The notes under the pieces are model-generated. The model searched no databases, was not told the origin of the DNA, and saw only the letters and a list, made by a program, of their open reading frames with translations. A stretch of DNA of 64,000 nt from Cliona cf. orientalis (lineage: Eukaryota; Porifera; Demospongiae; Clionaida; Clionaidae), in NCBI GenBank assembly GCA_963930775.1, contig OZ005704.1, forward strand, positions 7,502,001 through 7,566,000, given 5' to 3'. Position numbers and translations under genes: made by a program. Each line of letters opens with the position of its first letter. Position 1 is the stretch's first letter. Shown here one piece after another: positions 63,932-64,000 of this stretch.

Positions 63932-64000
63932 CTGTAAAAAAAAAAAAAAAATCAGCCACAGGCAAGAGTGATAAATATGGGATCTTCATTCAATTTCTAT

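Overview
This is a eukaryotic nuclear window: nearly every gene is split by short GT-AG introns whose phases I could close by hand, no gene has bacterial organisation, and the gene content is animal (Notch-ligand-like proteins, a class C GPCR, striatin, MEMO1, MAJIN, DPY30). The compact layout, AT-rich introns, diverged ligand genes with EGF arrays and GABA-B-like receptor point to an early-branching metazoan, most likely a demosponge. The species cannot be fixed from the sequence alone.

Layout. 1-943: 3' end of a CCDC97 homolog. 1370-16236: a local gene cluster. Two SLC15/PTR-like transporters on the minus strand bracket four tandem plus-strand genes (A-D) for secreted-then-membrane proteins with a Notch-ligand N-terminal (MNNL-like) domain, a half DSL motif (A and B only), EGF repeats, one membrane helix and a short tail. 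16425-18014: MEA1 homolog (-) and TOMM20 (+). 19005-30962: a 21-exon GRIP-domain golgin (GCC2-like) on the minus strand, with an intronless GABA-B-like receptor nested on the plus strand in its largest intron. 31372-35426: Rab1 (-). 35796-37704: MEMO1 (+). 38082-42420: AMT-type ammonium transporter (-). 42687-50069: striatin (+). 50976-51513: DPY30 (-). 51711-54618: SNX5/6-type sorting nexin (+). 55199-58198: a 902-residue, mostly disordered protein I do not recognise (-). 58324-59338: GPATCH11 (+). 59525-59844: an orphan 77-residue protein (-). 60084-61464: MAJIN (+). 61690-63931 and beyond: the C-terminal part of an NADPH-oxidase/ferric-reductase-like protein (-).

Most genes sit in divergent pairs with only 80-370 bp between start codons: PTR1/ligand A, MEA1/TOMM20, Rab1/MEMO1, AMT/striatin, DPY30/SNX, 902-aa protein/GPATCH11, orphan/MAJIN. 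They end tail to tail with the next pair. These gaps carry NRF1-type palindromes, CACGTG or GTCACATGAC E-boxes and, in one case, a perfect RFX X-box.

The genes do not form one pathway. Several touch membrane traffic (Rab1, GCC2-like golgin, SNX5/6) or chromatin, splicing and meiosis (DPY30, CCDC97, GPATCH11, MAJIN), but adjacency here looks like housekeeping compaction. The exception is the ligand cluster, which shows duplication, EGF gain and loss, domain loss, and a leftover transporter fragment between two copies. All exon models were built by eye from splice consensus, reading phase and family similarity; no transcript or database evidence was available.
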